Assembly: GCA_014871385.1 (NCBI GenBank)
Contig: CM026422.1
Span: 14,580,127 to 14,644,126, forward strand
Source of the DNA: Ceratodon purpureus
Taxonomy: Eukaryota > Streptophyta > Bryopsida > Pseudoditrichales > Ditrichaceae
Length of the DNA stretch: 64,000 nucleotides
Direction: 5' to 3'
The notes under the pieces were generated by a model that made no database searches, was not told where the DNA came from, and worked only from the letters and a program-made list of their open reading frames with translations. Position numbers and translations under genes: made by a program. This document shows, in pieces, positions 21,758 through 34,380 of this stretch. The stretch's first letter is position 1. Each line of letters opens with the position of its first letter.

Positions 21758-22400
21758 TTTAGGTCGAGGCGACCTAAACTGCATTTGGCGTTGAAGTTCG
21801 TACTTTGCGACTGCGGGATACCAACAGGTCACCTATAGTTCTTAGTGTAGATTTTTACTTAGTACCCTTAAGCGTTGATTCTATATCATATGTACTGCCA
21901 CATAACAGCCATTTAGGTCGAGGCGACCTAAACAACATCTAGCGTTGAAGTTCCTAGTTTGGATCTCTGAAGTAGAGCCGATAACATACATTTGTTGGCA
22001 TGGGACTATTATGAAGTCCGTATGTTCTTGGATTGCATATCATACTCCGGAAACTGTAGGCAGCTATGTTAGTCGAACACCTGATTGTTTGTACAGGTCT
22101 GAAAGAGCCTGTCACGGATTCAACATTTACGGAGTGTCGACCTAATTTGTATTTCCACACATATATATAATATAAGATTTCCCGGCATATCCGTTGTGTC
22201 CATTTCTTGTTATTTGTTTGATGTTCATTTAGGGTGGTTCGACCTACCTTGTATTTTTTGAAGTATTTCTAGTAAACCTCTAGCTTCTTTCATTTCCCAT
22301 TAGTACTGTGTGATCATGTCCCAAATTAATGGAAATTGCTTATAAGCTTTTCCTTGCCAAGTATGGGACCATTGTGCCCATTTTAACTCGACCTGACCTA
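21758..22400. repeat. Right subterminal palindromes, AGGTCGA family
   Basis: Good copies are at 21758-21779 and 21911-21931, with decayed ones near 22228-22250 and 22383-22400. They mirror the copies at 3824-4674 near the left end. The rest of 21481-22425 has no coding frame. Confidence 0.7.
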
Positions 22401-22425
22401 ATGCATTATTTTGGGAGATGATAAA

Positions 22426-22450
22426 TCTCCCAAAATAACGAATATGGTGT
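22426..22450 (-). repeat. Right terminal inverted repeat of the giant element
   Basis: Reverse complement of the left repeat, 25 of 25 bases. The inner part forms a local hairpin: TTATTTTGGGAGAT at 22407-22420 pairs with its complement at 22425-22438. Confidence 0.85.
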
Positions 22451-23263
22451 TGTATACTCTTCCCAGATTTTCCGCTTCTTATGTTGCGCTCCTTCTGCTA
22501 TCTCCTCCTTTATGATATTCAGACCTTTGAGGACCTGAATGTCCACTCCGCGTGTAGAGTGTCTGTCTTCATGAGCTCTGCGTACCCTTGGTCGTAACTC
22601 ACGTTCCAGAACTTCCTCCTCATACTCTTCCTTCGCGTCTGCAGCTGCATGGTCAACTTCCTCTGGATCATCCTGCGTGAAACAACCGTTAACGTTGATA
22701 CAGTTACTGAAGCATACACTGAAGTATGAGAAAATGAAGATATAAGTTTGTAGTTGGCTTACATTTGAATGATCTGTGTCTGGTATGGCGTCATCGCCGA
22801 CAGGTTCTAGAAGAGGCATCACTTTCCTGTGAACCCACTCAAGGGGGGACTTAACGTTTGCAAACTTCTCGAGTGGGACGAAACGGGTTTTCTTGTGTGC
22901 GGCGAAACAACAAACCATGGCAAATGCCAGCCAATTCACATCCTCTCATGTCGCTTCCAGGGCGAGGCCACGTGCAAAATGAAGCGGGATGATTCCACCT
23001 TCGAGGTAGCGCTGATGGACCCTTTCATACAGTTCGGTCACATACAGGTGGTAGTCTTTGCCATCCCCGTCACGAAATTGATAGCCCCTGTGTGCTCCAT
23101 TTCGACCATCGTCAAAATTCACTGCCGGTCCATACCGAGCTACGATATCCTTTTTTGGGAAGACATGCCGACTCTCTGGATCACCCGGCAAAAAACCACT
23201 GTCATTCAGCAGCATACATCTCCTAAACCAGGATTCCCACCGCGCTCTACTTCTATCGTCCAT
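22451..23263 (-). pseudogene. 5' part of a transposon-interrupted accessory gene, with an in-frame stop
   Basis: The minus-strand frame opens at ATG 23263. It runs through an in-frame TGA (22948-22946, between motifs LALEAT and EDVNWLAF) and reaches a donor at 22763 (TCAAAT/GTAAGC). It resumes at 22672 (CACGCAG/GATGATCC) and reads on to the target duplication at 22451. Visible features are a WESWFRRC motif, an FRDGDGKDYHLYVTELYERV helix and an acidic to basic C-terminal region (HKKRKIWEE). Removing the 18.8 kb element joins this frame directly to 3665-3381. It may be a DNA-binding accessory protein of the TNP2-type element to its right, which reads in the opposite direction. No family is recognised with confidence. 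Confidence 0.65.
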
Positions 23264-23299
23264 TGGTCTGGAACGAGTGATCCCTGCACGTAGACACTA

Positions 23300-24560
23300 T
23301 TCTTCCACGAATGGAGAATACCGCATGTGCTCCGTTACAGTGGGACATTAAGATCTCTACAAACTATGGCAAGACACAATCTGCACACACGCTTCATTAA
23401 AGAGTACCAAGAAGCAGCATTCATTAACCCTATTGGATGCGTCCTGGACGTCTACTTCTCAGTACGACTCGCTGTGTTGGCAGATTTGCAAGTCCGCACG
23501 GTGGATCGCAAATTATGAGATTTATTAATGGTCCACAATGAGTATGTGATTAGAAATTGAGGGTACGATCCCCGGTCACGCCCTTTGACCGTGGATAGCT
23601 AAAGAGGCGTATATCCAAAAGTTACTCGGTCTTCGGTTGTCGAACTCGGTCATAAGGTGATTTCAGTTCTGTTTATGTTTATTCCCGTCGCCACGATACA
23701 CGGGCTGAGGCTGTTATCCGGTACTCATGTCCAGGAGGAGTGGATGCATAGGTCGCAACACCGGATATATACCACCGGGGTCCGGTTATGTCGCGACATC
23801 TGAAAATGGGGTCCATTACTTTGTCGTCACCTAGGTTTTATGGTTTCTCGGGGGGGACGCAACTGGCGAAACCCACACCGCATCTTTTTAGAATACTTGC
23901 TGCTGCACACAGCCAAGTCCCAACTTATATTCAATTATCAGATATTGCTCACTAAACGGAATATCGCTCAGGACGAGGAGTGGCGGCTACGGATCACGTG
24001 AATTCCAAAATTACCCTAATTCAATCAACGTCACATTTAGAAAGATTTGAGGTAGGTTTCCTCCCCGGATATGTTTTTTATTTTAGTGCATAATCTAATG
24101 GCTTGTTGACGTCTGTACTTGCACAGTTATCGCCATGCAGCAATGTTCCTAACTCACGCCAAATCGGAAAATGTGACGTTGATTGACTTAAGGTAATCTC
24201 GGGTGGTGGACGGCTCTATACCCTAAACCCTCACGTCTCGACAGACCTTGCATGGTGGAGTAATGGTGGAGTACAAATGGGTGTTCAATTCCATCTTCCT
24301 ATTTCGAAGAACTGAGAGATTTTCTTTCGATGAAGGTTTTCCCGTGGTTATGGCCAGTAGTGGAATTGCTAAATTTTCACCTGACCAGAACTGATTGTAC
24401 TCCGTCGCCAAAAATTGTAAGTCTAGAATCTCGAATTTGCTGTACACTTTGTGTAATGTGCATGTCTCCGGCTCGAAGGTCCTCACTACCAAATTGATCA
24501 AGTGTAGATGATTAATCACATTTTCGCAGATTTCCCCTTGACCGAGTACTAACGTGCTCG
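23300..24560. other. Spacer between two divergent decayed genes
   Basis: No coding frame is supported. It contains the small inverted-repeat element at 24014-24193 and probably the shared promoter region of the divergent genes. A short CCCTAAACCCT run is at 24220. Confidence 0.4.
24014..24193. mobile_element. Small MITE-like inverted-repeat element
   Basis: The ends are inverted copies: CCCTAATTCAATCAACGTCA at 24014 against the complement of the segment ending at 24193, with a few mismatches over about 30 bases. The dinucleotide TA flanks both sides. At 180 bases with no coding frame, it fits a TA-targeting MITE. Confidence 0.5.
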
Positions 24561-24568
24561 TCTTCTGA

Positions 24569-27500
24569 ATGTGCACGGGCACCTGCGCCATGGTCAACGA
24601 AGGAAGGTTTCCTTGTTCCGCCCCAGAACGGATTATCGCTCGTGATGCTAAGCTCCTCGCACGAGAGGAAGCTTGGGCCAAACGGAACAATTCATTCCTA
24701 GTTAAATGTTTCTGCAACATTTGTGTCGGATCACCTTCTTCGAGGCGTTCTCCGGCAATGTGCAGGAAACACCTCGTTGATTTTGGTCGCCACCCCTATT
24801 ACAAGGGACGGACACAGGTACGGATTCGTCTCTTAATTTATTTCTATACTAGATTTGTTCCATAGTTTGTCACACAGTTCGTTTTAAGTAACTGAAATTA
24901 GCGTCAAGACTACGGAGGTTGAGCTTCTAATCATCGAACATTGTAAAACAGTAAGGCTTGGTAATGGGCATGGACACCCTAAACCAAATCTTATATGAGT
25001 CGATTTAAATGTAATCAGAGTTAGTGTAAATCATTGTTGTGCTAAAATTGCGACGCTCAGGTAGAGGTAGTCCAACCATGCCGTTGTGAAATTAGTGTTC
25101 TTAAACCCTAATTGATGTGAAGAGTATGAAGAATACCGTGTTCTCATCAGATGTCGTGTTTCGAGGCTACATTGCTGAGTGGCCACTGTACCCTAGTTGA
25201 ACTCATTTATCTCACGGATTACAAACCGCAGGGTTTTGCAGAGGACTCCTCATATGACGAATGGGATAGCCACATCCAACACGAATATGGACGGCTGGGA
25301 AGGGCAAGATTGCTTCGAGAGGCACCCACTGAGACCGATGCTAATTTGGACATGACAGGTCTTGTTCACAACACTTTCAATCTGTACAAAGATATGACGC
25401 GGATTGCTGAAGATCAGCCACAGGGAGAATTTCACGATCCTGATACAGGAAGTCCACCTTCAAGTCTGGATGTACCAGTACGGATAGAGACAGAGGACGG
25501 ATTAGAAGACCGCGTAGAACCTGGTACTAGAGAAGCAGATCACATCTCTGTTGCGTAGCGAATTTTGGAGGAATGCGCGAATACTTTATTATTTGCCGGA
25601 TCGCGCCTAAGTAGCCTCAGTGCAACCATCATTCTCCTACAGTCATGCAGGACTCACAAGTGCACATCGGCTTTCGTTACGGAGCGATTTACAATCCTGA
25701 GGAACGCTATTTTACCGAATATCAACACTCTTCCAGGAAGTGAGTACGCAGCCACTAAACTATTACGGAAATTGGGCCTGCAGCACGTCGACATCGACGT
25801 CTGCCCCAACGGTTGTATGCTCTACCGCGGTGAAGACCAACACAAAGATGCCTGTACGAAGCCCAGTTGCCGGGCTGCCAGATTTAAAAGAGTTGGAACC
25901 TCTAGGGTGGCACAGAAGGTGTTGAGATACTTCCCTTTAATTCCCCATCTGCAACGAGTGTATAGCACGCCGAAGCTAGCGGCACTTCAGACGTGGCACA
26001 TTTCGAACAAGAGCGTGGACGGTAAAATGCAACACGCAGCTGATACCCCACAATGGCAATTCGTGGATTCCCTGGACCAGTCTTTCTACGACAAGCCTCG
26101 CAATGTGAGGCTTGGCCTTGGAACAGATGGCCTAAACCCGTTCTCTGTCAAAAGGTCAACTTGGTCGACTTGGCCGGTGGTTTTGATCAATTATAATGTT
26201 CCTCCTTGGTTGAGCACCAAGAAGGGTTTCCTCATACTGAGCATGATCATCCCTGGTCCACAATCAGTGACCGGGGCCTCGTTCGACATTTATTTACAAC
26301 CCTTGCTTGAGGAGCTGCTCACGCTATGGCAACCACTTGGAGTCCCGACTATCGACGCAGCTCGATACAGAGATCTGCCAAAATTTAATTTACGAGTTGT
26401 TCTAATCTGGACTTTGCATGATTTTCGAGCCTACGGCGTGGTATCAGGTTGCGTGACGAAGGGGTACGTGGGGTGTCCTTGTTGTGGCGAGCAGACGAGT
26501 TCAAGACGATCAACTGCACTAAGGAAAAATATTTACTCGTGCTTCCAGTATCGGAAGTGGTTGTCCCAGGCGCATCCGCTGCGGTCTGATACAATTAATT
26601 TTGGATGATCAGTTGATCATGGCAGGAAACCGACACGCCCCACTGGTGCACAAACCATTCGTCATGGCAGACTTAGGCAGACTTTTCGGTATAATGGAGG
26701 AACTTCCAAGAGTTCAGATCCAGCTAGAAGATTCGGCGTCAACCGAGTGTCGACTCTCTATCAACTACCGTATTGGAAGGTAATTCTAACCATATCCTTG
26801 GAACATGCAAGTTTGTTATAGTTCTTGGGTCCTTCTTTCCACATTCTTGCTGCGTGACAGTTGTAGAATACCATCGTGCAAAATTTTCCTCATATCCGTA
26901 CATGCTAAATTGCTAGGTGTTATGCTTTAGAACTGCATATAGAAAGTACTAGTATACCTTGGCCGGTGAAATACTGATTTCACGTTTCATGCAGAGAACT
27001 GTATTTCTCTCATTATGGTTTATGCTTATTAGGCTAGGGTGCATGATTGTTCAGGAGCTACCGATTCGGCACCTAGTCGATGTCATGCACACAGAACAAA
27101 ATATTTCAGCCAATATATTGAAGCACATTATGGGGGACAATGACTTGGAGGAAGTTAGGAAGGATATGGAGCAGGCGGGGGTTATGCCGCATCTGTGGCT
27201 GCAAGCCCGACCGGATTCCGAGTCATACATACAACCGCGAGCCCCATACATCTTCTCCGAATCCGAACGCAGGTCTTTCTTGCGTGTTGTAGGCAGCACA
27301 AGCACTCCAAGTGGATTCGCCTCCTCTCTACAGAAGCACACAGAGAAAGACCGCCTAGCTGGCCTAAATTCACACAATTACCATGTTCCGTTACAACAAG
27401 TAATGCCAGCAGCGATACGTGGCAGCCTTCAAATCGGACCTCTCAATGCAGTGATCAGGATGGGCGTCTTGTTCACAAAGATATGCGCAAAGGTGATTGA

Positions 27501-28939
27501 TCCTGTCGAAATCCCCGCTCTCTTGGACTACGCGGCAGAGACTCTCTGCCTTTTCGAACAACATTTCCCACCAAGCTTCTTTGACATTATGACCCATTTG
27601 ACTGTCCACCTTGTGGAAGAATTACAGCAGTGCGGGCCGGTGCATACGAGGTGGTGTTATCCCCTGGAGTGTTACATGGGAATTCTTGCCAGCTATGTTC
27701 GTAACATGGCTCGGCCTGAGGCTAGTATGGCCTCAGGCTACAAAGATTACCAAGCCCTCGCGTTTGCCACGGAGTACTTCGAGGACTTTCCACACTCTCG
27801 ACGTCGTATCTAGGATGCAGAGGAGGAATTACGTGATTCAGGGGAGCGGGTAATGGGGAAAATGAAGCCCATTACATTGACCGAGGAGGACGTCCACAAC
27901 ATCCATGAGTACGTTATTAGGCACTCGGAGTTTACAGCCAAACTGCTTGGGTAAGTAACGAAGTCCCTGTCACCGGGTGTTGTTGGTTCCTTCTAGTTTT
28001 CAGGTATTATTTTTTGAGGTCCATGACTATGGCATCGATGAGAGCTAAATGTACGTGACTCCGTTTTTTTTTTTTTTTAGAGAGTATACGCAAGCAAAGG
28101 AGGACCTTCAACAAAGGAGACGAGAGTTCCGGACAACAGAAAATCGCAGACAACCCGGGAGGAATGTAACTTACCCTGAGCGCTTGAGTATGCTCTCCCC
28201 CTTCTCAAAGTGGCTCCGTCATCACGTGCAACATCTAAGAGATACAGATTTTCCGTTGGATGAGAGACTCGTTCAACTAGGAAGTCCACCCTCAGCAGCT
28301 GCAGAGTCCCACGAGTATATGTGGGCCTATGGAGCACTTTTCCGGTGCCTTGAAGATGAAACCACCAAGTCATACACCACATTTGACTCGGGTGTGAGTA
28401 CGACTGTTAGTGAGAGAATGCAGAACAGCATCGAGGTTGGAATATTGAAGAAAATTTACAGGGTCTCCTTCTCTGGATGGAGCGTTGTCATCATGAAAGC
28501 GTCATGGGTTAAATAGGAGATGATTCGTAAAGATGGCATGGGATTCTGGACCTGTAACGTAGAAGTTAGGGACAATCCACGCCGTATCAATCCGTTTCTA
28601 CTCCCTGTGAATGCAGAGCAGGTGTTCTGTGTAGAAGACGTAGTGACACCTAGATGGAGCGTCGTTTTGCAACATGAGCCGAGGTCCAGACGTGTTGGTG
28701 GAAATTCAGTGGAAGCATTCGATTACAGTTCAAGTCAGGAATTCCTCAGGCATTTCGGAAGACCTGTACCAGAGAACAATGGGAACGATCGAACCGGAAG
28801 CGAAGGTGCTATCGCCCGTGAAATTACAGTCGCTCGAGTTGCTGAACTGGACGCAACTTTAAATAGGGAAGAAGATGATTCACACTTTGACGACAACGAA
28901 TACGTAGATGAGGAGGAAGATAACATCCGTGCAGTGTAA
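24569..28939 (+). pseudogene. CACTA (En/Spm) TNP2-type transposase pseudogene
   Basis: Exons 24569-24817, 25151-26779, 27054-27950 and 28081-28939 join in phase at normal splice signals. Order of motifs: an N-terminal zinc-binding region (CFCNICVG, then CRKHLVDFGRHP); the Transposase_21 region (CPNGCMLYRGED, GLGTDGLNPFS, LIWTLHDFRAYG, GCPCCGEQT); LPYWK/ELPIRHLVDVMHTE across the second intron; a DUF4218-like region (LNSHNYHVPLQQVMPAAIR, FPPSFFDIMTHLTVHLVEEL); a DUF4216-like end (KDGMGFWTCNVEV). This is the catalytic protein of CACTA elements. Four in-frame stops break it: TAG 25556-25558, TGA 26606-26608, TAG 27811-27813, TAG 28514-28516. Each would be a CAG or CGA codon before a C-to-T change. 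CACTA termini belonging to this copy were not found. Confidence 0.85.
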
Positions 28940-31900
28940 GCTAGATTTCGTGATGGCATTCGATGGCATGATTCACCATTGCTCCCTGTTTTAGTTATTA
29001 GGTGATGACTTAGTGAGGACTGAACACTGTGAGGGTCCAGGATTGTGATGTAATTAGCGAAGTGTTGGAAGTGAATCTGTTTCACGAACTCCAGATTTTG
29101 ATGATCTCGGAGAGGAACGTAGAATCCAATAACTCCCAGAATGAGTTTTCCATGAAGCTCTTGAGTTGAACTGAAGCAAACACGGAATTGCACCCTACCA
29201 ATTCAATTAATACTTCCTCCATAATATGTCACGAGTGATGTGAACATTGTAAGTGTGGATTACTTGGGGAAATATGCGGAATGAGCCGGGAACACCTAAA
29301 TGAATGACAGATTACGTCCATCCAGCACACTACATGTCGTCAACCTTGGCGGAAGCATCTGCAGGATCCTAAATGAAGCAAGTACACGTGCCATAGCGCG
29401 AGACGTTGACGTCAGTAGATGCGGAACTGGATTCACAGTAAACACTCCTCAAGATTACCTTGAATCACCCCCCCCAGGAAAATGAAAATCATTGCCCAAC
29501 CACAGCGGATGTGCCTTATTTTCAGTTTATTGAAGCGTCTGTTTCATCTCCTGAGAACCGAGGTGGGAAATGTCGAGCGGGCAGAAAGTGTTTGGCGAAG
29601 GGCAGCTCGAAATGTTCACCATCCAAACTGAATAGGTCCCACCTCTCACATGTTCGAACCGCGCGCCACTGAGCCACAGTCACACCCGATGCCATCAACA
29701 GCTCTGATTGGTGCAAAATTTTGATTGGCCAGGAGTGGGGTCGCAGATGACGTCCAGGTCGCCCAACGTTGCCAGCCCAGAGTCGCTGTGGACATAATTC
29801 TACTAGTGGGATCTTGTGAATCCTTCATTACAAACACTAAAATCCAAACCCAAACTAACTCAGAGTGAACTAAGAGAAGCAAAGCTACTTGATTATTTCT
29901 ATTATAAACCAAGTAGCTTCTTTGAGAAGCTTGCTTCCACTTTTAACACTTTTTTAAAATCATAATGACTATCTTTGTAATAGAAACAAACACTATTAGT
30001 CAAAGGCATTTTTTTATTTTTCAAAAGATAACCTAAGTAAGAAAGAATAGACCTAGTAGCACTGATCCGTCAGTCAAAAACCAAATGGATTAGCTATAGT
30101 GGTATAAATCACCGCGGGAATGACAACGATTGCCAAGTTGTAGACTTGATTGGTTGTCGGAGTCCCCGGATGGTTACCAGCCGGTTCCGGATTCAAATCC
30201 CATCGGATCCGTAGATTTTGTCAGAGCAGCTGCAAATTGGCACCGCTAGTGAAAGCAAGAAATAAGCAGCTAATCAACCACCCTATTCTTTTGAGGTAAG
30301 TGACATGATGCATTTTAAACCAAGATTGTGGATCTTTCTACGACCCCCACCCTTTTCTATCTCCATTCAATTCTTGAATTATGACTTCAAGGGTTGATCT
30401 CTTCATGCTTTTACATAGTATAACTATTTACAACAGGACAACGGCTACCTTCTAGAAGGCAAACTGTTCGGGCAAGGGACCTCCATAACCATGCATGTTC
30501 CCCTTACAGCACCATGATGAGTGATTATAGCGCGGTTTTTGACATCTTTAAGGAGAGAGATAGTTTCTCGTGGTTTATGACCACATGTGGGAAATGTTGT
30601 GGTTTTTAGAGTGAAGGATGATAGATTTAAGAGTTCCACATGCCATGAATGGAATATTATCAAGAGGATTATAGGTAGGACTAGTCATTTCCATGGGTGC
30701 ATGTGCATTGCTAGATGGGCAGCATCTGTTTGTATTTAGACAAAGCTAGGGTCGGCAATAGGAAACTAATATCTAGAACTTCGAAATTCCATTATAAATA
30801 CACACTTACTCTAAAAAAATTAAAAAATTAAAAAATTAAAAAAATTAAAAATCTTTTCTTTTATTTCGTATCTACTTCAGTGTTTTTTAAATTGTAGCTA
30901 ATTGATGACCTGGCCGAATCCTTTAAACGGCCGGAAATAGGTCATCGTATCTTATTTATATATGAATGAAATGGTTCTCTATGCTACAGGATATCTTTCT
31001 TGCAGAAGGATAAGACTCAAGAGCCGCTTAATGGTTGCCTTGAATTACTTCTAAATTACTTGCAATATGAATAGTTTGGCCGGCTTTGAGAAAATACAAC
31101 TCATGTGCAACAATGTATTTTTTACCACAAACATTCCCTTGGATAATACTTAATTTCCTTGGGATCAAAGGGTGTTTGCAATTGAAATTTAATATGTTAC
31201 AAGATGGATAAGACACATTAGAGAATATCCAATATGTAATACTTGATTTCAACTTCATCAAAATCTTAACAACTGATGGATGGATTGAAAAAAATAAAAA
31301 TCCTACATACTCTTGCTTTCAACTCATTTATCTTGTTTTAAAAAATTGGATGTCCTTTGAATACGTAGATTTCCATACCAAATTGCACCTTTTAATAATA
31401 TAAAGTTTGGTTTGAGTGCTTTCAAGGTACAACATATTCATATGCCTTCCAAAAAATATAATCAAGATCTGTATTTATATTAAGCATAATATAAATCACA
31501 ACCAAAGTCGTTTTAAAAATAATTTAGTAATTCAATGAAATTTAGATTATAGTTCAATCTTATAAAAACATGTTAAGTAAATATATTTATAAAAGTTTAA
31601 TGATATGAATATGTTGAGCTGATTGCAGGAATAAAATATAAGGTTGAATACATGTATGATATAAAGAATATAATATTTCCCTATGTACTTTAATAAATTA
31701 ATAAATCACATAATATCCTTGTTCACACAGTTGTAGATGAAAAAAATTATAAATTTTATATACGATTTAAAAGAAAATATATTATAGTTATTTTTAACAT
31801 CTATTGATTATTTATATTGAATAGTCTTATTTTTATATTTTAACAAAACTTGGAATAATAATTCAACACCTTATTTGTTTTCAATATTGATTATGCCAAT

Positions 31901-34380
31901 CATATAGACAATCCAACCAATACCAATTCATGCAATCATAAAGAATATTTCTACTAACTTCGTCTCTAAGTTACCAAACAATTAAAGATGTGGCTCTATT
32001 ATGGTGGTGATCAATAAAAACACAAAGTTTCGTCTCTACAAATGAAACAATTAATTTTAACAAACTTATTTTATACTATTTGCATTCTATTTGAAAGCTT
32101 CATAGAACATTCAAATAAGGTTATATTAAATTGGGGCCCATTGTTTGTGTCAAAATTTATGAAATATTATGTAACTTTTTAAAATTCAATCTCCTCCTAC
32201 AAAAACTTCTCATCGTCAAATGGACAAATAAACTAAGCAAATAAATTAAGTTTTTAAACAATATCTCTTGATGTTAACTAAAACATGTTACGATGATTGA
32301 ATGGACCTCCCACTCCTTGTTGAATTTACTCATTATAGTGCATCTCATGCAATAACATGTTTCTTTTTTTTTCTTTTTATATGCAATTTAGCACTATTTT
32401 TAAAATACCAAGTACATCTACACTAAAACTCTTATATCCCATAAATAGCTACTTATTGCGGTTTTTAGAAGACCACCTAAATATTCATCTACCTTGATGA
32501 TGCTATAATCATTAAGGTATTTCCAAACCATCAATACTATTATGCTAATGAAATTAAATAATAACAATAAACAACAGAGGCCAACATTTATAATAAATTC
32601 ATCAAAAAGTAAAAACAATGATATGAATTGTAGATCAGCAAGTTTTTGTCTTGATGAGGTCCTTCTTCACCATGACAATATTGCCACAACGAATCCATCA
32701 TGAAAGTTTTGATATTATTTAGTATTTTATTTATAATTTGGAGTTTTTTTTTTTCTATCTAAGACTTCTTAAAACACTTCCTATCCACGATGTATATCAT
32801 ACATCTTTCATGTGAATATTTTATAAAGATACCATCACTAACAAACTTAGGATACTACCTATACTAGTTGTTATTTGAAAAAAGGAATATTAAGTGTAAG
32901 GCGTTTAATTCAAGATTTTTTGGTGGCTATAACGGATTACAATACTAATGTTCATGGAAAGGTTATAGACTAGTTGAAAGTTCTTGGGAGCTTTGTGCAC
33001 ATTTAGAAAATTTATCTCATGCATTTGCAACTTTTTTCATGCTTCATCAAGAATTTCAACTTAAAAGTAGGAGTAATGTTACAAACTAGTAATGTACAAT
33101 GGAAGATAGTGACTGCTATGATCAACGGTTCTTTTCCTTCTTTTAAGTACCATAGAGAAAATGACAATTTTTGTAAGACAATTCTTCTACATACGCAATA
33201 TTTTGTTAATACAAGATGAATTAGTTCCAATGCAATTTATAGGTGTTCATAATGATTCATAATCTAATGCTCTATTGACCTATGATTAAAAATTATGCTT
33301 AATTTTGATTCCATTAATCTTATCCAAGTGGATTATTGAGGCAAAAGATTATTGATCCATGACACTCTTAACCAAAACCTAGATATATTTTTTTTTATAT
33401 ATATATTTTTTTAGAAATTACATACTCTTCAATCTAACATATGACCATAGTTTGCAAAAGACAAACAAACAAACTCTCCCTTCGCAAACCTTTTTATAAT
33501 AAGTTTCTTAAATTTGTTTCCATCAAATTTTGCTAGACTACAACAAAAGATTGATTACTATGAACATTTTCCTTCATCCATTCAAGCAATTTTTTCATCC
33601 ATTTCACACACACCAATTTACACAAATATATTCAACTCAACTACAATTCAAGTACTCATAATTTGGTATACTACTCATGTTTTACAATATCCATAAGCAT
33701 AATTCATAAAATCAATAACCTTCTATAAAAAAAAGACATGATCAAATTTAAACAACTAGTGCATCACACACTAAGGAGAATACTGTAGTACCTTAGCAAG
33801 TTTGTCAAAAAATGATTTTAAAAAGAAAAAACGTAAAAATTATAAAATTATAAAAACCGAAGAACAAAAATAGAATGATTTCAGTTTTTAATATTTTTTA
33901 TATTATTTCTAAGCCATCTAAGGCCATTTTACTGATTTTTTTCTGAAAAATAAAAATTAAGAAATTCAATTTTTTGAGAGGAACCTTAATTTTTCAAAAT
34001 AAATAAACATTTGTTGCCATGTCACAAACCTGCTATGGTGTTACGGTAATCCGTGTGCTGTAAGGGATGAAAACTTATTTTCGTACACTTAAGGAATTCA
34101 CTATATTTGGAGTGGTGGAATGAGTGCCTCACTATTTTTCAGTGATTGCCAATAAGAAAAGACAAAGTTTCCCCATTTTTAGGATATTTATAAACACTTA
34201 CATTAATAACTACGAATTTTAGGAGTGACAAATATTGGTTAAGCTATAGCCGGACACTCAGCTGCATGTACGCATGGGGTACATTATAGGTAATTGTAGG
34301 GTGGTCAAATCCACGATGGAGCAAGAACCTGACATTGTTCGGGGATAGGTGTTCATACCATAGTAGGTTTTCAATGAAGC
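28940..34380. other. AT-rich intergenic DNA, no gene seen
   Basis: Most of this stretch is low-complexity AT-rich DNA with short spurious frames. The first 900 bases may still belong to the 3' part of the CACTA copy. Items noted are a tRNA-like segment (about 30080-30225) and a hairpin (30903-30948). Confidence 0.5.
30080..30225 (+). repeat. Possible tRNA-derived SINE-like segment
   Basis: TTAGCTATAGTGG resembles a polymerase III A box. GGTTCCGGATTCAAATCCC, about 90 bases downstream, resembles a B box and T arm. The segment does not fold into a clean tRNA, so a SINE remnant is more likely than a gene. Confidence 0.25.

Larger units (their letters stand above)
3672..22450. mobile_element. Giant TIR DNA transposon with ParB-like gene and palindrome arrays
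   Basis: Bases 3672-3696 and the reverse complement of 22426-22450 are identical over 25 bases (they begin ACACCATATTCG and end TTTTGGGAGA). TGTATA flanks the element at 3666-3671 and 22451-22456. A shifted reading, with a longer inverted repeat and a 4-base duplication, is also possible. The element is 18,779 bases long. It carries a leftward ParB/methylase-like gene with an FCP1-like phosphatase, a rightward DUF7869-like protein that may be the transposase, and two palindrome families found nowhere else in the window. I do not recognise it as a named superfamily. The uninterrupted frame of the host gene on both sides and the identical inverted repeats suggest fairly recent insertion. Confidence 0.85.

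Noticed and set aside
22946..28516. Stop-codon reassignment or U-to-C RNA editing to explain the in-frame stops
   Set aside because: The host genes use normal stops and have none in frame, and such editing is known from organelles. Pseudogene decay is simpler.
30080..30225. Functional tRNA gene
   Set aside because: A-box and B-box-like words are present, but spacing and pairing do not give a tRNA cloverleaf.
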